64,000 nt of DNA from positions 22,177,610-22,241,609 of the forward strand of contig CM022679.1 of NCBI GenBank assembly GCA_012295275.1, written 5' to 3'. Below the pieces are notes generated by a model. That model did no database searches. It saw nothing but the letters and a program-made list of their open reading frames with translations, and was not told the DNA's origin. This document shows, piece after piece, positions 1-28,920 of this stretch. The translations under genes and the position numbers were made by a program. Position 1 is the first letter of the stretch. Each line of letters starts with the position of its first letter. The DNA is from Chrysomallon squamiferum (Eukaryota; Mollusca; Gastropoda; Neomphalida; Peltospiridae).

Positions 1-26
1 TTATTATTATTATTATGATTATTATG

Positions 27-86
<60 letters not shown>
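1..86. repeat. (TTA)n microsatellite at the left edge, in an intron of the QRICH2-like gene
   Basis: Nearly pure TTA repeats run from base 1 to about 86. They lie just downstream (minus sense) of the exon 3 donor, so they are intronic. The next exon of the gene is outside the window. Confidence 0.9.
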
Positions 87-91
<5 letters not shown>

Positions 92-207
92 GTTTTAAAA
101 GTTAGGCACCCAAGTCATGTTTGATAGTGCCTGCTTAGGTGAAGAAAACGATATGTACTAATACTTAAATTTCTAAGCTAGTAAATGTTTTTAGAATAAC
201 GACTCAC

Positions 208-1631
208 AGGAGATGTCCTCTGCGAGTGGATCTTAGCAACGGCAGCGCTCACTGGTTTGCCATCAGGTCCTATTTCTCGAGGCCTCTTTTGGTGTTCTGC
301 TTCCTCGCCGGTAACACTCCGCTTCGGTTTCTTACTTTTGCGTTTGGCTTTGCGATCAGCTCCCTCTTCTCCTTCCTCTCCTTGGGTTTCTTCTGAATCT
401 CCCTCGTCTGACCCTGTTAAGGCATCCTTTGCACCTGCTTCTGCGACAGATGGCTGTCCTGCACCTGGTCCTGTACCAGGTCCACCTGGTCCCGCACCTG
501 GACCAGCTGGACCACCTGGTCCTGCTTCAGGTCCACCTGCCCATCCTGTACCTGGTCCTGCACCAGCAACTCCTGGCCCAAAACCTCCAGGTCCTCCCAG
601 GTCCTCCTGGCATGACACCTCCAGGCCCGGCACCAGGAACTGCACCTTGTCCTACGCCAGTTGGTCCCATACCAGCTTGATCCACTCCGTATCCTGGACC
701 AACACCCCCAGGACCTCCTGGTCCAACACCACCAGGACCTGGATAACCTGGCACAGCACCTGGAACGACTCCTTCTGGCCACGGACCACCAAGACCAACA
801 CCACCAGGTCCTACACCACCAGGTCCTACACCACCAGGTCCTACACCGCCAGGCCATACACCGCCGGGACCTGCACCTCCATAACCGGGAGGTACACCAT
901 CAGGTCCTGCACCTGGAACTCCATATCCAGGTGTTACACCGCCAGGACCAACACCACCAGGCCATGCACCTGGACCACCATAACCGGGTGGTACACCACC
1001 AGGCCATGCACCTGGACCACCATAACCGGGTGGTACACCATCAGGCCCTGCACCTGGACCACCATAACCGGGTGGTACACCACCAGGCCATGCACCTGGA
1101 CCACCATAACCGGGTGGTACACCACCAGGCCCTGCACCTGGACCACCATAACCAGGTGGTATACCGCCAGGTCCTGCACCTGGACCACCATAACCAGGTG
1201 GTACACCGCCAGGTCCTACACCACCAGGTCCTGCACCTGGACCACCGTAACCGGCTTCTGCTCCAGCAGGAACTGCACCTGGACCGCCATAACCGGCTCC
1301 TACACCACCAGGTCCTGCACCTGGTCCACCATAACCGGGTCCTGAACCACCAGATCCTGCATCTGAACCTGCACCACCAGGTTGAATGCCTTCCTGCTCG
1401 TCCCTGCCTCTCTCTTGTAAATCTAAGCCATCTACCTCAGCCTCTGAGACGGTCCTTGAAAACGCTTCTTCCAAACCAGGCCAGGTTACATACTCATCGG
1501 GCGAAGGACGTTTAAGGCATTCTTCTGACACCGCTTTCTATAAAGTAAATATCTATATCTATATCTGTCTCTTGATTTATATATAAAATATGATAAATAT
1601 CAGTATAACTAATTTGTTATATATAGACGTA

Positions 1632-1679
<48 letters not shown>

Positions 1680-2378
1680 GGGATCAGTCTGAAAAATCAT
1701 GCCTTATAGGAGATAATAGGGAAACAAACATATGTAAATACCTGTATATCACATATACACACATATACATACATATATACATTCACACACATACACATAT
1801 GCGCGCGTGTGTGTGTGTGTGTGGACACACACGCGCGCGCATATGTGTATGTGTGTGAATGTATATATGTATGTGTGTGAATGTATATATGTATGTATAT
1901 GTGTGTATATGTGATATACAGGTATTTACATATGTTTGTTTCCCTATTATCTCCTACAACTATTACAACTATTTTATTATTATTGTTGTTGTTGTTGTTG
2001 TTGTTGTATCAAAAGTAGTGGTAGTAGTGGTATAAGCAGCAGCAGCAGCAGAAGAAGTAGTAGGAATAGTAGAAGTAGAATTAGTCGAGGCAGTAATAGT
2101 ACTATTTGTGGTAGTGGTGGTAGTAGCAGTATTAATAGTAGTAATACTGTTTCTGTTGTAACAATATTTTGTGTACGAATAAATTACATACAACTGCAGT
2201 CTCTAAAGCTTTTATTTTCGACTTGCCATCCTGACTGTCTTTGTCTAACTGTAAAAAGAAAATGTAGTTTTAAAACAGATTAAATAATAGAGAAGAAAAG
2301 AATCTTTAATATATACTAAAGACAAATTGGCGAAATATAGAAAGAATGAATATCTTTTAACAAATATTTAAAATGAAA

Positions 2379-2468
<90 letters not shown>

Positions 2469-3442
2469 TGTGTGTGTGAATCTGTATTGTGTATTTAAAT
2501 AAAGTTAGATTTTACTACGTACCTCATCCAGCCGATTTTGCAGTTCGTCCTTCGTGTCATTTACTGTTTTCATATCTTTCATGAGATCTTCCATCATGGA
2601 CATAAGCTATAAATGAATAAATAAATAAATAAATAAATAAATAAACGCATACATACGAATATACATACATACATAAATACATACATACATACATACATAC
2701 ATTCATACGAACATGCATGCATGCATACATACATAATATATACATACATACATACATACATACATACATACATACATACATACATACATACATACATACA
2801 TACTACATACACACGTAAGTACACAGACACAAAAAAAACGTAAACCTAACTCTCTTGATCTTTACGACTAAAAGCAAGGAATGAAAAAAAAAAAGTAAAT
2901 GGTGGTCTCTGCTGAGCAGATAACTTCTGTAATAGGTATGCTTGTATTTTACAAGCTGGGAATTAAAATATTAAAATACGTCTACTGATACTTGCCTTCG
3001 AAATACCGTCTTGGTTGGCGTCTACCCTTTTCTTCAACTGCATATTCTGCCACATGTCCGAAATGGCCCTTTCTCCGTCTGCCATTGTTGTTCTTTCGAA
3101 GAGTTCTTTATTGGAAGGCAGTTCGTTCAGTTCTTCCATCTTTTTCGCCAGTTCCTCCACTTTTTTGGAAAGCGTCTTGTACGGAACCTTCGATTTTCTC
3201 AGCGATTCTTTCGCCTTTTTTTCTGCATCATCGGCTTCCTCTGCCTTATCGGAGCCTTCAACCAAAGATATAACCGATGCATCGGTCAAATCGTTTTCGG
3301 TGTCTATATCTTCTTGCACATCTTGGATATTCAATTTTCTAAGCATGGCGTGTAGCAGTATGCGTAGAATGTTGAAGTTTACGACGCCTTTCTCAGGCGT
3401 CTTCAGCGCCAAATCCACCAATTTGCTTAACGGTGTCAGCAT
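208..3442 (-). CDS. QRICH2/C16orf96-like protein, 5' part only (gene continues past the left edge)
   Basis: Three exons are visible: 2996-3442 (149 codons), 2523-2606 (28 codons) and 208-1537. The first exon opens with MLTPLSKLVDLAL, then a GVVNF...LLHAML segment and later ISDMWQ...LKKRVDANQDG. I recognise this as the N-terminal region shared by QRICH2 and C16orf96. QRICH2 is needed for sperm flagellum assembly in mammals; that is family knowledge, not seen here. Exon 2 continues as a helical, Met/Asp/Lys-rich stretch. Exon 3 starts KAVSEECLKRPSPDEY, becomes a long Gly/Pro repeat and ends in a basic segment (KAKRKSKKPKRS). Splice sites: exon 1 ends in AAG|GCAAGT (a GC donor); exon 2 has acceptor TTTATAG and donor GAG|GTACGT; exon 3 has acceptor CTTTATAG at 1538-1539 and donor CCT|GTGAGT at 202-207. 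All junctions are phase 0. One extra base near 596-598 breaks the frame inside exon 3. The start is the first ATG of the conserved N-terminus. Family assignment is fairly sure; the exact orthologue is not. Confidence 0.7.
880..1345 (-). repeat. 42-bp coding tandem repeat (14-aa Gly/Pro-rich unit) in exon 3 of the QRICH2-like gene
   Basis: On the minus strand the sequence repeats a 42-base unit encoding GGVPPGYGGPGA(W/G)P. Successive copies starting CCACCATAACC on the plus strand lie 42 bases apart (for example at 974, 1016 and 1058). Flanking copies (GAGPGGVGAGYGGPGA and related) are more diverged, and shorter GPGGV units lie at 780-860. The region is much richer in GC than the surrounding DNA. 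Low-complexity Gly-rich repeats also occur in QRICH2 proteins. All six frames stay open for long distances because the unit is a multiple of three, so the open frames on the plus strand are shadows. Confidence 0.85.
1633..1678. repeat. (GT)n microsatellite
   Basis: About 23 GT units in the intron between exons 2 and 3 of the QRICH2-like gene. It sits immediately beside the foldback at 1707-1956. Confidence 0.9.
1707..1956. repeat. Foldback (long inverted repeat), MITE-like
   Basis: The left arm begins TAGGAGATAATAGGGAAACA and is matched in reverse complement by the right arm, which ends TGTTTCCCTATTATCTCCTA. The arms run inward through matching AT/GT-rich sequence to a CGCGCG-(GT)n centre at about 1801-1840. 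The right arm is about 20 bases longer because one internal segment is duplicated. It lies in an intron of the QRICH2-like gene. It could be a miniature inverted-repeat transposon or a palindrome made by local inverted duplication. I see no clear target-site duplication. Confidence 0.75.
1975..2160. repeat. Trinucleotide-rich stretch (TTG, AGC, AGT units)
   Basis: A mix of imperfect trinucleotide repeats inside an intron. It gives poly-Ser-like and poly-Thr-like open frames on both strands that are not genes. Confidence 0.8.
2382..2478. repeat. (CT)n followed by (TG)n microsatellite
   Basis: About 40 CT units and then a short TG run. It lies just downstream (minus sense) of exon 2 of the QRICH2-like gene. 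Confidence 0.95.
2608..2812. repeat. (AAAT)n and (CATA)n microsatellites abutting exon 2 of the QRICH2-like gene
   Basis: AAAT units start two bases from the exon 2 acceptor and pass into a long CATA array. In minus sense, the polypyrimidine tract of this intron is made by the TTTA/TATG repeats themselves. Confidence 0.9.
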
Positions 3443-4097
3443 TTTTGTTTACCTACTTGTGTTTGCCATTATCTAAATTCATAAATAAATAAAAAAGAAG
3501 TTACTGTTTATTAAACTCCACGCCGGAGATGACCGTTGCATGTTTGGTGTTGCTTATTCCACTATGACGTTACAGAAAGTGCTTTAATTGATTATTACGT
3601 CACAATTTGAGCGTACGTATTCTGTTTCTGATATAGAACTACGTTAAATAAAGGTCCATCGTCAATAATATTTATAACTATATAATATTAATAGCATTAA
3701 TAAGCTTTCATAAAATATTTTGATATTTTAGAGATATTAATATTTATATTTCATCATGGCCTTTAGACATTTTATAAATCTGAACGCAGTCATACGTAAA
3801 TCATAGTCTGTTATGTAAAAATGTTAAGTCTAGAATACATCCAGAGGTAATGTAAAATACGTAATGACCAAATACATACTGAAAATGAATATCGCTGGTA
3901 CGTACATTCATTTATAGAGTATAATGAAAAACCAAGAGGGTCCTTTATTTGAAATACTTGAGCTGTTCGTTTTTTGGAACATAAGGACATAACCAAAAAA
4001 CTGGATTTAAGTCGAAACGCAAATTGCCATCAGGTGTCATATGTTAATCGTGAAGTGTTGTTAAATACAAGCAAGTAGGTTTAATTTATTATTTCGT

Positions 4098-4129
<32 letters not shown>

Positions 4130-7100
4130 TATTTTATTTTATTTTTTATTTTTGTCGTTGTTCATAACTATATTTCATTTTTTTTGTTTTCTTCTTGAAT
4201 GTGTGCTTTGGTATTATTATGGAATTTTTAGAGTGTACTCTTTACTTCGTAAATTTCTTAAACGTAATATATATATATATATGCAGAAGAAGAAAAAAAT
4301 GACAAATAGGACTAAATAATCATAATGAACATTACTTTCAAGACGGGATTGAAAAAAAAAAAAGATTTTGGATTCGTTTTGGTATTTATTAATTTATGAA
4401 ATTTGTCATTTGTCACAAGGTCGAACATGATATTTAAGCTTTGTATTTGTTTCCCAGACTATCATCATAAACGAGCTTCTTGACATACGCATTATTATCA
4501 CATGATCGATGACGAAATAATTAGTTCGTTGTTACTGACGTCACTAACAAATACATCTTTATCTATGTTAGACTACTTGGGTGATAATTAAAATGTACGT
4601 CTATAACGAATAATAGAGCAACACAGATTCTCTCAAGTCTATCGTTAACTAGGTTTACGTACATTGGTTATAAAAAATAAGTTGCTCAACATTGCTATGT
4701 GATTTAAGAAGGTCAGTCGTTAAGCTTAGAAACTCTAACCCCTACTTATTTGAGAATACTAGATCAGCTTTTTTAAGAGTTCAGTTAAAAAAAAAAACTT
4801 ACTTTACTTTGATAGTTGTGTAGACTGATGAAATAATTATCATTAATTAGGAATATCTTCAAAAACGTGTGTGTGTGTTTATATATATATAAAATAGATT
4901 TTTCTTAACCATTAACTGTATGAATACATGCACAAACAGACACACACACACACATTTCTGCATATTGCATGAACGCAAATAAAGCCATATTCATGCATGC
5001 CTATTGTATACCTGAATTCATATATCATAAATAGAAAAATACAAACATACATTATATTTACCTATTACATACACACATACATTTACATGCATTCATGCAT
5101 ATCCTCCCACCTATCCTGAGTACCCAAACATAAACAATAAATCATTCTTTAGAAGAAACGCCCAATGTATATCATATTTTGTTACTTCTAAAAAAAACAT
5201 TTATATCATAAATTACCACTGTATAGTTTCCCTACACCTTTAAGTGTAAAATGAAGTTAAAAGAAAAACAAACAACATTTTATTTATCGCGTAATTTATT
5301 TAAAAGAAATAAAACACCATAATGAAATTTTACATGCAATATATATAATTATTTTTGTCGTTTCGTAAAAAGCACAATTGTGTAATGGAAAGAATACAAT
5401 AAAGTTTAAAACGTTAAATATACATAGTTTTGAGCAATGTTAATACAGACATATCACAGTTGTATTGGTGTAATAAAATTAAAACACGTTAATCTTAATA
5501 TTGAGTACAAATGTCAGCCTGTTAATATAGATTCACATACACAATCGCAAGCTATGTTGTTGTCTTAATGCTCGTTTATTTTAAAATATAAAATTAATGA
5601 CTGCATTAAGAAATAAAACTTATAGTTATAATAGCCACTTTGAAAACTTAAAAAGAAGAAATAACAATAATAAAATAATAATAATAATAATAACTAAAAA
5701 AAAAAGAGAAACTGTTTAAAAGAGTCTGTATCACAATAAACGGAAATCGACATATCTTTAAATGGTGTCATCCCATTTTATCAAATTCTCAGCTGCTCGA
5801 AAAATGAGTAATAATCTGTTATGTAAACGCTGCATTATTACCTTTGTAGTTAAAGAACTCGCTCACTGTCTGAATAAACTGTCTTCTTTTTATAATAAGT
5901 TTATGTTTCATTCAGTATTATTGCTCTTCTTAACGTCTCTCTACAGTTTACAATGTTCTAGTACTTTAGGATTTATTTTATATTCGTTCTTCACGTGTGT
6001 GTGTGTGTGTGTGTTATTGTTGTTTGTGTCTCTTAGGTGACCTTCTGTTTTCCATTGTTGTTTTGTCAAGTGTTTTTTTATATTTGAATGCTAATTCCTT
6101 AAGGCCAATTAAGAATTATCTTATCTCATAATAAACACATTTAGATGCAGACATTATTATTCTAATTATTTGAAGACAATAATAATTGATTTAAAGCTAA
6201 TCTGGAACATTTCATTATAATGAATGAGGTAACAACATGCATATCAGTATTACTGTTGAACCTTATCCACTGTTGTTTTGGGGGTTCGATCTAAAGAGAG
6301 TAAGTTCTTTTAAAATTGTTCTTTCCTTCTGTTTGTGGAAATATGTCACCATATTTCATTACAAAAAAACCCACAAATTATAGTGGTGATGTCTGCTACT
6401 TTTCTAAAATCCTGGTAAAGCACGTGAATATAATAATGTAATTCCTAACCGAATGTAAAAGATTAAAACTGCCAAACATAGCATAATTTTACCCTGAAGA
6501 AACTGAAAGTGGTGCGGTGTGTGTTTCCAAAATGTAAAAAAAATATTGCGTGGGTTAGCAGTTCCTTTGAGATTTGATCTATCACAATTCTAATTATTAT
6601 CTTTTTATAATTTAAAAAAAAAAACGACATTTAATAATATTTTAAACTTTTTAAACTATATTTTTATATACATTTTTGAATTATAAAAACCATATTTAAA
6701 CAAACGATTATACAGAATGTGTTAAAAATAAAAGTTAGCAATAGCTACGTAACACACACAAACATGCGTCGCTTTTGGACGGATTTTAAAAATAATACTG
6801 GTTAAATTTTGCACACAATAAATAATAATAATAATGATGTCAGTCAGTGAAATATCACACATGAATAAGATAATGATTCAATTTACACAAATGTAAAAAA
6901 GATTTAAAAAAAAAAAATAAAAAATAAAATAAAATAATAAATAAATTAAATAGTTCTTCTAAAAGAAATTACACAACTTTTACACTATCAGTAATAATTG
7001 TAAAAGCTTAGAAAAAACACATATTCATCATAAATTTATATTTTCTGAGCCGAACACACTTATATAAAATACAATAGTCGTCGTGAACCAAAGATATAAT

Positions 7101-7446
7101 TTCAGATTCAAGTAAAATAGTATATTTTCATTTGTTCTTAAAAGAACACATTTTGCTTAAAAATACCATTTACTATTACTTTATTTATGTATTTTCGTTA
7201 TTTATTTTATACACTAATTTAGAACCAGCATATTTCTTATGATCAAAAGTAGTCTAAGAAAACTAAATTGTTAATTTCATAAAGGGTGAGCTTACGTTTA
7301 ACCGAATTGGTTTCATTTTTCAATCAGTTATTTTTCTTTTCCAAATGGCATAGCTGGAATTAACAATAAATCATTGATTTAACAAATAATAATAATAAAA
7401 ATTAATGGACTTGAAGAATCAATCAATCAGTCAATCAATCAATCAA

Positions 7447-7480
<34 letters not shown>

Positions 7481-7594
7481 TAAATAAATAAATAAATAAA
7501 TAAAGAAAAGAAAAGTGATAAAACAGTTTTTGATACTCCGGGTTCTTTATAATTACTGTCTATTTACAACACAAGTGTATTTCCGCAACTCCCA
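3443..7594. other. Intergenic region between the QRICH2-like start and the EFCAB6-like stop
   Basis: Very AT-rich DNA. It must hold the promoter and 5' UTR of the QRICH2-like gene (right after 3442) and the 3' UTR and end of the EFCAB6-like gene (just before 7595). Simple repeats are at 4105-4130 (TTTA), 4882-4892 and 7441-7505 (AAT, AAAT, and CAATCAAT units). I found no splice-supported coding exon. The longest open frame (5762-6040, plus) contains a GT run and has no recognisable domain. Confidence 0.6.
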
Positions 7595-24546
<16,952 letters not shown>

Positions 24547-24794
24547 TGTGATTGTTTTTATTTATTATCACCTTTTAGAAATGTATAGGTCCTCAGTTAT
24601 TTCTCTCTCTGTCTCTTTCTCTCTTAAGAAATATATATATATAAGAGAAAAATATATTAACTAATCCGGGAATGAAATATATTTTTATATGTATATATAT
24701 ATATTTTTTTCAAGCCTTCGTTAGTGGCCTACATCAACTCCCGATAGCTAGCTATAGCCGTGGCCAAATCAAACAACTGGTTGTCAAGAACGAC

Positions 24795-24808
24795 GTTCGC
24801 TGGGTAAC
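24795..24808 (+). promoter_or_regulatory. X-box-like (RFX) site upstream of the EFCAB6-like gene
   Basis: GTTCGCTGGGTAAC matches 11 of 14 positions of the RFX X-box consensus GTHNYYATRRNAAC, with both half-site ends intact. It lies about 250 bases upstream of the start codon at 24546. RFX factors drive many ciliary genes. A single imperfect match of this length can occur by chance. Confidence 0.35.
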
Positions 24809-25534
24809 CCAAGTCGCTGTGATTAGTTTGTGAATTGTAACGACATCCGAGTCCGTGTGTATGCACGTCCCGGGTTTAGTTCTACCTGAACGCTACAGTG
24901 ATTCTCTACAGCTGAGACCTCTCGAGAAGCAGGACAAAAGAGAGGGCAGGCGTGATTGTTTAAGAACAATTTAGTACAACGAGAGACACCGCCAGACGTC
25001 TTTGTTCGTTGATTTAACACGAGAGGCTGCAATCAGACGTACAATGCGGCGTTTAGAAAACATGATCTGTTATTGCCCGATACAGTTTTGTTGCTTCATT
25101 ACGAGTGCGGCAGGCGTAATTGTTCAGAGCAAAATCGTAATAAGACATTGTTGTAATTTTAATAATGGTTAACGATAGCGTAATACTATTTAATTTGTTA
25201 ACTGACAGTTATATTTATTTATTTATTTATTTATTATTATTTTGATACTGATTTTGATTGTTATTATTATTTTTTTTTTTAAAGTTTGATATCGGTGGTC
25301 TTTAACAGTAAAGCAAGAGTCAATAATCTAATTATTGGCAGCTCGATTAGAGATAAGTCGCGTAAACCCTAAATTTACGTTAAAGCTTTCTAAATAGGTG
25401 CTTCTGTGGCGGTGACGTGTTTTTCTCTCTGTCAACGTGAATTGCAACGTAAATAAACCGTTACGTTGTAGAAAGAAAGAAAGATTTAACTATATACTCA
25501 ACATATTTATTATCTCTGGTTAAGGACTGTACAC

Positions 25535-25728
25535 TTTGTACACTTTTAGACGTTACTAAAAGAAATATTTATCGAACCACCCAACGAACGACAAGCAAAT
25601 AACAAAAAGACATATAATTATTTCTTTCCAATTTTTATATCAACTTTTATGTATATCGATCTATCTATCTCTGTTTCTCTGTTTGTTTAACGATTTCTCT
25701 GTCTGTCTGCTTATCTCTCCTTCTGTCA

Positions 25729-25802
<74 letters not shown>
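25535..25802. mobile_element. Dispersed ~200-bp repeat, copy 2, ending in (CT)n
   Basis: Near-identical to 16593-16803 and lacking its 15-base indel. Here the shared sequence ends CACATT and passes straight into (CT)n (25733-25802). At 16.8 kb the palindrome arm A' lies between CACATT and (CT)n. Both copies have the same orientation relative to the window. Confidence 0.7.
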
Positions 25803-25805
<3 letters not shown>

Positions 25806-26275
25806 ATACGTGTGTGTAAAACGCTAGTAGAAACCCGCTGCTACCCCATGACGTTTTTCTCATTTTCAACGAGCAAGAAAAGATAACTTTTATGTACCTT
25901 CTCATTGCCTAAAAAAAAAAATATATATATTACTTAACAATAAACTCAACACATTTGTAGTCTATGGTTAAGAACTATGTGTATATATAACTTGTTTTCT
26001 TTCTTCTTCTCTTTTCTTTGTACTCAAGGAAGAATAATTATCTTGAGTGTGTTGGTTTTAGTATTATCAAGAAGGCGTTAGTTTAATAAAACTGTTAATG
26101 TTCAGATATGTAATTGTAAATCTCTCCGCAAACACATTTCCAATAAAAGGGGATAAACTTAAGCTGATATTATTAATTATTTGTGATTTTTCTTTTTTAT
26201 CCCCGGAGAGTTCAGGACAAACAAGTTATATAATTAACTGTAAGTACGTAAGAATATATATAGACGTACTTACAA

Positions 26276-26291
26276 TTTTATTCATTTATTT

Positions 26292-26355
<64 letters not shown>

Positions 26356-26371
26356 AAATAAATGAATAAAA
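26276..26371. repeat. (TA)n inside a perfect inverted repeat (cruciform-prone)
   Basis: About 25 TA units are flanked by TTTTATTCATTTATTTCTTT on the left and its exact reverse complement on the right, giving a ~96-base perfect palindrome. Confidence 0.9.
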
Positions 26372-26577
26372 GAAAAAATAAAGAATTAATAAAAGAGAAA
26401 GAAATGAAAGGAAATAAAGCAAATCAAAATAAAAGTGGATCTGACTAATCTTATTATATAACAAACAGACATAAAGGCAAATAAATTTAATTAAAAATAT
26501 TAACTCAATACATCCATGGATGATTATATTTATACAAAAGGCAAAAAAGAAAAGGAAAACCAAACTCAATAATGAAA

Positions 26578-26625
<48 letters not shown>

Positions 26626-28920
26626 AATAAATAAATAAATAATCTCCCAATAAAAAATTCAAATATAACAACAATAAAAGTGCGTCTTTTAGGTTAACTC
26701 TCTCGATTCAGCTAAGTCCTCGCGACATTTTTTTTTTTTAATCAAAAGCTGTTGTTTACACTTTCCGTTCAATGTGAAGGTGTATATACATAAAAAAAAG
26801 ACTTCTTGTTGCAGCCCAGAGGCAGTGATGGACCGAAATTTCTGGGGGTATGAAGTTTGAACTCTTATAGGGCTCTTGCAAAGAGCAATAAGGTCTCGGT
26901 AAACACTGTTGTTTTCTTCAATAGTCTTGATCCATGACAGGTCACTATAATGTTGTTGTTTTGGGGTTTTTTAAACACAGCATCTGAGATTTGGATTAAA
27001 AATTTTAAGCAGTGTGGACTAAAGTCTCTTGTGAGGTTCCTCCTCTATTAGGAGCCCAGAAACTTTAAGCTTCATTAGTTTCATTAAAGATCTGCCTCTG
27101 CTCCTGTATAGCGGAAGCGGGTTTCCAGCAGCGTTACATAACACATTTCTTCATTACTGACATGACAAAAGCACCTTGAAAAACGTGAATGTGTTAAGGG
27201 ATACATTAAAAAGCTTTCATCTCGATCAAAAAATGTATGTAGTCATTCATATTCAAATAAGTCACCTGATACGTCTTATTGTTTCTCTACTGTTACCGCC
27301 CTACAAAGATTACTTGAAATGAAATATTATACGATTTTTAATGATTCATAAAAATCTTGGCCATTAATAGTTAAAGTGAGAAAAAAAAAAAAAAAAATTA
27401 AAAAAAATAATAATAAATAAATAATAATAATAAAAAATAAATATGGAGATAATAATAATAATAATAATAATTTTCAAGATGAACGTTATTCGGGTAAACA
27501 ATACTTTTTTTTTTATTGTCCACTGTGTTCTTTTCAATCTGAATTTGAGAAGTTAAAAAATATAAACAACTAAATAATCATGATAATGATAAATATATAT
27601 TTACTGAAATAATAAAATACTTTCCATTAACAAATTATAGAACAAATAACACATCAAAATCAATTCATTCCAACATTTTTATTAATCAGTGAATTTTTAA
27701 CAAAGAGTTGCCCGACTGATTGGTTTCAATTCATGAATACTGCAGAATTTTAAAATTATTTTTCTAACAGTATTGTAAAAGAACCTATGTTACATTTCAC
27801 GAGTAAAAGGTTTGGAAATTTCTCACAGTTCAAGAGAAACATCAGAAAGTAATTTCTTGTCATTCAAAAATCTCACTTCTTTTTACATTTACCCCATAAA
27901 CTACTTTTCATGTATACTACAAAATAAAACATATTTAAATTTCAAAATTATATTTTGAAACAACATACTGGCTTTTTGAGACTAGAACTGAAATCAGTAA
28001 CATTAATAAATGAAATTATACATTAAATTTTTCTCATCAACTAAAAGATATGTTTTTTTAAAATTCTGAATGTTACAAGTAGAGTTGTAAATTTTATTAA
28101 AAAGCTGTAAGGTAGATGAACCAGAATTTTATATGTGAGTTTCTGAACTGATTAGAAAAGCTGAAAGTTGATACATATCTAAGAAAATGCACTTGATGTT
28201 ACAAGCATGCACACATCACAGTATCTGTTCAGTAACAATCTTAACAAATCTTAATTTTATCAAACATTTGTTTTTAATTTTTAATTTTTTTAATTTTTTT
28301 ATTTTTGTGAATCCAATAGTCACTACTGACTAAAAACAAATGAAAATTTGGTGCCCAGTTCTGTCAATAAGCTAAATGTCAGATTCCATCACTTTGCATC
28401 AAAAAACAATATACATGTAGTTTCTTCAAGCAAAATCATTTTTTTCTGCAATAAAGCAAGTTTTGTAAGACATATTTATAATTCTGGAGGTAAAGTAATT
28501 CATAATTTAATAATGTGTTAATGTTAACACCTGAGCAAACAAAAATAACCTCTCAGATATATTTGTATTTAAAATAACTAACAAGATTAAGAGTACATTA
28601 AATTATCTATCTTCCTGAATTTGTAAACAAACTGAACTTACAACAACTCACATAATTTTCATAACCACTGATACCTCCACTAAACATCTGTATTTAAATA
28701 AACTGTTTAAATTCAGATAATTTTCAAGATCCGTACACAAAGCATTTTTTTTTTTTTTTTTTTTTTAATCTAAACTAACATGGTTTAAAATCAATCATCC
28801 ATTTTTTTGGGGACAAAACTCTTGGTACCAGTATCTAAATGCACTTCATTTATTTCTGATAGTCTCCAGAAATTCAGATTTTTCTGATCCTGAATTTGCT
28901 TGGACTAAAGTCTGATGACA

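Larger units (their letters stand above)
24547..28920. other. Intergenic region: EFCAB6-like upstream side and USP39 downstream side
   Basis: 24547-25130 is less AT-rich and should hold the 5' UTR and promoter of the EFCAB6-like gene. 25535-25802 is a dispersed repeat with a (CT)n tail. 26276-26371 is a (TA)n palindrome. 26579-26642 has AAT/AAAT arrays. 27370-27470 has poly(A) and AAT units. 27500-28920 is AT-rich, probably including the USP39 3' UTR; the first minus-strand AATAAA after the USP39 stop is at 28849-28854. No further gene seen. Confidence 0.6.

Noticed and set aside
257-1515. Long plus-strand open frames opposite the Gly/Pro exon
   Set aside because: They arise because the 42-bp repeat is a multiple of three and GC-rich; no start context, splice support or domain. 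The minus frame continues a conserved N-terminus through proper splice sites.
3015-3476. 153-aa plus-strand open frame
   Set aside because: Antisense shadow of the QRICH2-like first exon.
5762-6040. 92-aa plus-strand open frame
   Set aside because: Contains a GT-repeat-encoded CVCVCV stretch, no domain and no Kozak or splice support.
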